A stretch of DNA of 9,401 bases. Origin: Gemmatimonadales bacterium (GTDB taxonomy: Bacteria > Gemmatimonadota > Gemmatimonadetes > Gemmatimonadales > GWC2-71-9). The stretch's first letter is position 1, and each line of letters begins with the position of its first letter. Positions 6,733 to 9,401 of this stretch are shown here, one piece after another. Both the position numbers and the translations under genes were made by a program. The notes below the pieces were generated by a model. That model was not told the DNA's origin. It did no database searches and saw only the letters and a list, made by a program, of their open reading frames with translations. The DNA lies in the NCBI GenBank assembly GCA_013816685.1, contig JACDDX010000045.1:1-9401 (forward strand). Direction: 5' to 3'.

Positions 6733-7609
6733 GCGCCATTTCCCCGAGCATCGCACGCAGGCTCGTTCGCCAATGCGGCGGCTCGCCGCCGAGCACGGGC
6801 CAGCTCTCCCGCTTGTCCAGCACGCTGAACGCGGGTCGCTTCGCGGCGGTGGGAAACGCGCTCGTCGGAATCGGGCGAATCGGTATGCTCCGCTCGAGCA
6901 GGCCAGCGGCCCGGGCCTCCTCCTGAATGGCAACCGCGAAGTCGTACCAGCTCGCCACACCGGCATCGGTCCAATGATGGATGCCCATGATCTCGGGCCG
7001 CGCCGCGGCGTACCAGAGCGCGTCGGCAAGTCCGCTGGCCCAGGTCGGCGTGCCGATCTGATCGTCCACCACATCGAGCGCGTCCCGCTCCCGCATCGAT
7101 CGAAGCATGGTCAGCACGAAGTTGCGACCGAAGGACGCGTAGAGCCACGCCGTCCGTACAACCAGCGATCCCGACTCCGCGCGGAGCACCGCGCGTTCGC
7201 CCTCGAGCTTGCTGCGTCCGTAGCCGCCAAGCGGCGCGGGCGTGTCCCCCGGACGATAGGGCGTGCCGCGGGTACCATCGAACACGAAGTCGGTGGACAC
7301 CTGGATGACCCGCGCCCCGACCGCCACCGCCGCCAGTGCCACGTTCTCCGCTCCCTGTGCATTGACCGCCCGGGCACGCTCCACCTGCGATTCCGCAGCG
7401 TCCACCCCGGTGAACGCGGCCGCGTTGATGACGACGGCCGGCCGCTCGCCGGCAAGGAGCTCGCGCACCTGATCGGCCTGGGTCACGTCCAACGCGGCGG
7501 AATCGCACGCGACGCAGCGCCACCCGGCCGGCGTGCGCGCGGTGAGGGCCCGCCCAAGCTGGCCCCCTGCACCAGTGACGAGCCCGATCCTCAGCTGCGT
7601 CGTCGGCAT
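6725..7609 (-). CDS. rmlD: dTDP-4-dehydrorhamnose reductase
   Basis: A 294-aa reductase for the last step of dTDP-L-rhamnose synthesis, reducing dTDP-4-keto-L-rhamnose with NAD(P)H. Motifs in order: GAGGQLG (13-19) nucleotide loop; INAAAFTGVDAAE (61-73), the characteristic RmlD segment; VSTDFVFDG (104-112); and the catalytic Tyr130-xxx-Lys134 pair in YGRSKLEGE. Further on, RTAWLY and QIGTPTW are followed near the C-terminus by KRPAFSVLD, which is standard for the family. ATG at 7609 lies 5 bp after the rmlC stop. No good Shine-Dalgarno sequence stands before it, so translation probably depends on coupling to rmlC. Its 3' end overlaps rmlB. Confidence 0.96.
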   Translation of the reverse strand: MPTTQLRIGLVTGAGGQLGRALTARTPAGWRCVACDSAALDVTQADQVRELLAGERPAVVINAAAFTGVDAAESQVERARAVNAQGAENVALAAVAVGARVIQVSTDFVFDGTRGTPYRPGDTPAPLGGYGRSKLEGERAVLRAESGSLVVRTAWLYASFGRNFVLTMLRSMRERDALDVVDDQIGTPTWASGLADALWYAAARPEIMGIHHWTDAGVASWYDFAVAIQEEARAAGLLERSIPIRPIPTSAFPTAAKRPAFSVLDKRESWPVLGGEPPHWRTSLRAMLGEMAHG

Positions 7610-7614
7610 GGAGA

Positions 7615-8163
7615 TCAGTCGTAGGTCGCCGCGCCCGCGAACGGCGGTGCGGTAGCGTCCCGGGCCGAGAGGATCGGCGGTCGTGTCGGGTCGAGAGGCC
7701 AGGAGATCCCGACATCAGGATCGTCCCAGCGGATCGCCCGATCATGCGCCGGCGCATAGAGCGCCGTGCACTTGTAGATCAGGTCGGCCGTCGGGCTCAG
7801 CACGTAGAAGCCGTGGGCGAAGCCGGGCGGAATCCAGAGCTGGTGGTGGCTCTGGCCCGACAGCGTGACTCCGACCCAGCGGCCGAACGTGGGCGACGAG
7901 CGCCGCAGATCGACGGCGACGTCGAAGACTTCCCCGGCCGCCACCCGGACCAGCTTGCCCTGCGCCGACTCGATCTGGTAGTGCAGACCCCGGAGCGTTC
8001 CGCCGACCGATCGGCTGTGGTTGTCCTGCACGAACGGGAGCGCGACACCCGCGTCGCGGTACCGGGCCCCGTGCCAGGTCTCCACCAGGAAGCCGCGCTC
8101 GTCGCGGCGAACCACGGGCTCGATGACGAGTACGTCGGGAATGGCCGTGGCCGTGACTTTCAC
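7615..8163 (-). CDS. rmlC: dTDP-4-dehydrorhamnose 3,5-epimerase
   Basis: A 182-aa cupin-fold epimerase, the usual RmlC length, inverting C3 and C5 of dTDP-4-keto-6-deoxyglucose. Visible family landmarks are RRDERGFLVETW (19-30), FVQDNHSRS (44-52), TLRGLHYQ (56-63) with catalytic base His61, and EVFDVAVDLR (78-87). These are followed by WIPPGFAHGFYVLS (110-123), the YKCTALYAP segment with Tyr130, and SARDA with Asp168 as partner of the His dyad. The start is GTG at 8163-8161; no upstream ATG exists in frame within the gap, and GAGGG lies 7 nt before it. The gene follows rmlA by 24 bp and precedes rmlD by 5 bp. Confidence 0.96.
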   Translation of the reverse strand: MKVTATAIPDVLVIEPVVRRDERGFLVETWHGARYRDAGVALPFVQDNHSRSVGGTLRGLHYQIESAQGKLVRVAAGEVFDVAVDLRRSSPTFGRWVGVTLSGQSHHQLWIPPGFAHGFYVLSPTADLIYKCTALYAPAHDRAIRWDDPDVGISWPLDPTRPPILSARDATAPPFAGAATYD

Positions 8164-8187
8164 CGCGCAACCCTCATCCGGCAGCGC

Positions 8188-9084
8188 TCACCGGGGGGAG
8201 GGCTCCTCGATCATCGCCGTCAGGTACCGTCCGTAAGCGGTCTTCGCGAGCGGCACGGCGAGGCGTGCCACCTGCTCCGCCTCGATGTAGCCCATCCGGA
8301 AGGCGATCTCCTCGGGACACGCGATCTTGAGTCCCTGGCGCTGCTCGATGGTCTCGATGAACAGCCCGGCCTGCAGCAGACTCTCGTGGGTGCCGGTATC
8401 GAGCCACGCGGTGCCGCGACCCAGGCGCTCGACCGTGAGCGCGCCGAGTTCCAGATAGGCGGTGTTGACGTCCGTGATCTCGAGCTCGCCACGCGACGAG
8501 GGTCGGATTCCGCGCGCGATGTCCACCACCCGGTTGTCGTAGTAATACAGGCCGGTGACGGCGTAATTCGAGCGCGGTCGCGCCGGCTTCTCGATGATAC
8601 TGACCGGGCTCCCCGCGCTATCGAACTCGACCACGCCGTATGCCCCCGGATTCTGTACGTGGTAGCCGAAGATGGTGGCCCCTTCGGTGCGTCCCGCCGC
8701 CCGCTTGAGCGTGTGGCTGAGGTCATGCCCGTAGAAGATGTTATCGCCGAGCACCAGGCAGCAGGCGTCGCGGCCGATGTACTCGCGGCCGATGAGGAAC
8801 GCCTGCGCCAGGCCGTCGGGCGCGGGCTGCGCGGCGTAGGAGATGGAGAGTCCCCACTGGCTGCCATCCCCAAGCAGCCGCTCGAACGCGGGGAGATCGT
8901 GTGGGGTCGAGATCAGCAGGATGTCGCGCGTGCCGCCGAGCATGAGCGTCGACAGCGGGTAGTACACCATCGGCTTATCGTAGATGGGCAGCAGTTGCTT
9001 GCTGATGGCGCGGGTCACCGGATGCAGCCGGGTTCCCGAACCGCCGGCGAGGATGATTCCTTTGCGGCGCGTCTCAGCGCTCAT
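8188..9084 (-). CDS. rmlA: Glucose-1-phosphate thymidylyltransferase
   Basis: A 298-aa nucleotidyltransferase, the usual RmlA size, joining dTTP and glucose-1-phosphate to give dTDP-glucose, the first step to dTDP-L-rhamnose. The pyrophosphorylase signature GGSGTRLHPVT begins at residue 14, followed by KQLLPIYDKPMVYYPLS, LVLGDNIFYG with the metal-binding Asp, and GVVEFD and IIEKP. GTAWLDTGTHESL and EEIAFRMGYI, typical of the RmlA C-terminal region, come last. ATG at 9084 is preferred over an in-frame start at 9147. AGAGGG sits at 9093-9088, and the extra 21 residues in the longer version precede the point where RmlA proteins normally begin. It is the first gene of the leftward operon, with a likely promoter near 9162-9190. 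The pathway end product, dTDP-L-rhamnose, inhibits RmlA in characterised homologues. Confidence 0.97.
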   Translation of the reverse strand: MSAETRRKGIILAGGSGTRLHPVTRAISKQLLPIYDKPMVYYPLSTLMLGGTRDILLISTPHDLPAFERLLGDGSQWGLSISYAAQPAPDGLAQAFLIGREYIGRDACCLVLGDNIFYGHDLSHTLKRAAGRTEGATIFGYHVQNPGAYGVVEFDSAGSPVSIIEKPARPRSNYAVTGLYYYDNRVVDIARGIRPSSRGELEITDVNTAYLELGALTVERLGRGTAWLDTGTHESLLQAGLFIETIEQRQGLKIACPEEIAFRMGYIEAEQVARLAVPLAKTAYGRYLTAMIEEPSPR

Positions 9085-9087
9085 CGA

Positions 9088-9093
9088 CCCTCT
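9088..9093 (-). promoter_or_regulatory. Ribosome-binding site of rmlA (decides the start)
   Basis: AGAGGG on the minus strand lies 3 nt before ATG 9084 (core AGAGG with a 4-nt spacer). It supports the 298-residue RmlA over a start at 9147. Just upstream, GCGTG-TC-CACGC (9094-9105) forms a short dyad that might fold over the leader; its meaning is unknown. Confidence 0.55.
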
Positions 9094-9161
9094 GCGTGTC
9101 CACGCAAACGAGAACAAGTGCCTGACGGCCTTCAACTTACCAACCACCCTCGCGGCTCGGG

Positions 9162-9190
9162 AATCTACCGCAAGCCGACTAGGGGCTCAA
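9162..9190 (-). promoter_or_regulatory. Predicted sigma70-type promoter of the rml-polysaccharide operon
   Basis: On the minus strand, TTGAGC (9190-9185, 4 of 6 to TTGACA) and TAGATT (9167-9162, 4 of 6 to TATAAT) are separated by exactly 17 bp. Transcription would start near 9155 and leave a leader of about 70 nt before rmlA. This is the best-spaced pair I found upstream of rmlA, but partial matches occur by chance and the organism's sigma preferences are unknown. Confidence 0.35.
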
Positions 9191-9272
9191 CCTCGGGAGC
9201 CGATCGACCCGTCGGAAGCGCCCTCATGGTGACGCACGCCGGACTGGCGAACTCGGGACCCGCATATTACTA

Positions 9273-9288
9273 TGTGAACTTATTCACA
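9273..9288. promoter_or_regulatory. Perfect palindrome TGTGAA-CTTA-TTCACA, candidate Crp/Fnr- or Rex-type operator
   Basis: Six-base arms are perfectly inverted around CTTA, in a short AT-rich island within GC-rich intergenic DNA. The core TGTGA-N6-TCACA equals the classical Crp/Fnr-family consensus. With flanks (9272-9289) it also fits the 18-bp Rex form TTGTGAA-N4-TTCACAA except at the first base. It lies 62 bp before the plus-strand start at 9351 and 188 bp before rmlA, so it could act on either gene. A weak plus-strand -10 (TACTAT, 9268-9273) touches its left edge. Confidence 0.5.
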
Positions 9289-9350
9289 AGGCCCTTGGCG
9301 GGCCCGGTTCCGACCCCCTGACTCGCGCCCAGTTGCCCGGAGAGCCCAGC

Positions 9351-9401
9351 ATGGCCACTGCGACACGCCCCGCGACACCGAACAGCGCTTTTCCCGCCGA
9401 T
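9351..9401 (+). CDS. Start of a divergent gene, product unknown (cut by right edge)
   Basis: ATG at 9351 opens a plus-strand frame without stops to the window end: 17 residues beginning MATATRPATP and ending FPAD. A GGAGA ribosome-binding site at 9339-9343 lies 7 nt before the ATG. The Ala/Thr/Pro-rich start resembles a disordered N-terminal tail, but 17 residues do not identify a family. Its divergent placement from rmlA and the palindrome upstream suggest it begins its own transcription unit. I call it on the start site and context alone. Confidence 0.5.
   Translation, partial: MATATRPATPNSAFPAD

Larger units (their letters stand above)
9085..9350. other. Divergent intergenic region between rmlA and the plus-strand gene
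   Basis: This is the only sizeable non-coding stretch (266 bp). Besides the rmlA ribosome-binding site, predicted promoter and palindrome, it holds three copies of CTCGGGA (9156-9162, 9192-9198, 9252-9258). It also holds small dyads: GGCTC-N8-GAGCC (9184-9201) and GGCCC-N5-GGGCC (9290-9304). None has a T-run, so I do not call a terminator. I see no RNA gene or riboswitch. Confidence 0.6.

Noticed and set aside
6733..7074. N-terminal extension of RmlB to a start at 7074
   Set aside because: The extra 114 residues lie wholly inside rmlD and show no Rossmann-like sequence. RmlB proteins begin just before the GGAGFIG loop, as at 6732.
9085..9147. N-terminal extension of RmlA from 9147
   Set aside because: The added 21 residues precede the normal RmlA start, while 9084 has AGAGGG at the right distance.
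9290..9304. GGCCC-N5-GGGCC hairpin as a terminator
   Set aside because: The stem is only 5 bp, with no downstream T-run. It lies in the leader of the plus-strand gene rather than after a gene.
7744..9321. Long plus-strand open frame (525 codons) antisense to rmlC and rmlA
   Set aside because: It is the mirror of two unmistakable minus-strand genes in GC-rich DNA. Its translation is rich in Arg/His/Glu without domain motifs, and it runs over the intergenic region with no plausible start signal.

Overview
The window is about two thirds G+C and looks like part of a bacterial surface-polysaccharide (O-antigen or exopolysaccharide) locus. The protein families are those of Gram-negative-type envelope polysaccharide synthesis. 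Nothing in the sequence fixes the phylum; a high-GC environmental bacterium is the most I can say. Ten genes lie on the minus strand, and an eleventh starts on the plus strand at the right edge. I see no RNA genes, insertion sequences, CRISPR arrays, origins or convincing intrinsic terminators.

The minus-strand run starts near 9084 and reads leftward without a break. First comes a complete dTDP-L-rhamnose pathway in the order rmlA, rmlC, rmlD, rmlB (9084 to 5620). Next is a sugar-modification and export block: a SAM-dependent methyltransferase (5594-4827), a GT4-type glycosyltransferase (4830-3535) and a Wzx-like flippase (3538-2042). Last come a second SAM methyltransferase (2027-1308), a NeuB-family nonulosonate synthase (1311-232) and an SDR oxidoreductase that runs off the left edge (235-1). 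Five junctions overlap: rmlD/rmlB by 8 bp, and methyltransferase/GT4, GT4/flippase, methyltransferase/NeuB and NeuB/SDR by 4 bp each (ATGA or GTGA). The other gaps are 5 to 25 bp. This is the layout of one long, translationally coupled operon.

Right of rmlA is a 266-bp non-coding region (9085-9350) between divergent genes. It holds a plausible sigma70-type promoter for the rml operon (TTGAGC, 17 bp, TAGATT). It also holds a perfect inverted repeat, TGTGAA-CTTA-TTCACA, in an AT-rich island 62 bp before the plus-strand start codon. That palindrome fits Crp/Fnr-type and Rex-type operators.

The likely joint product is a glycan containing L-rhamnose (from RmlABCD) and probably a nine-carbon nonulosonic acid (NeuB family), decorated by methylation and flipped across the inner membrane. 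No polymerase, initiating phosphosugar transferase, CMP-nonulosonate synthetase or UDP-GlcNAc epimerase lies in the window, so the locus continues past at least one edge.

I found no clearly new system. The most unusual points are: a perfect 15-bp tandem triplication on the methyltransferase/GT4 stop-start junction that creates three in-frame start codons; a related five-residue periodicity at the start of the methyltransferase; a GT4 enzyme lacking two hallmark donor-site residues; and the palindromic operator.
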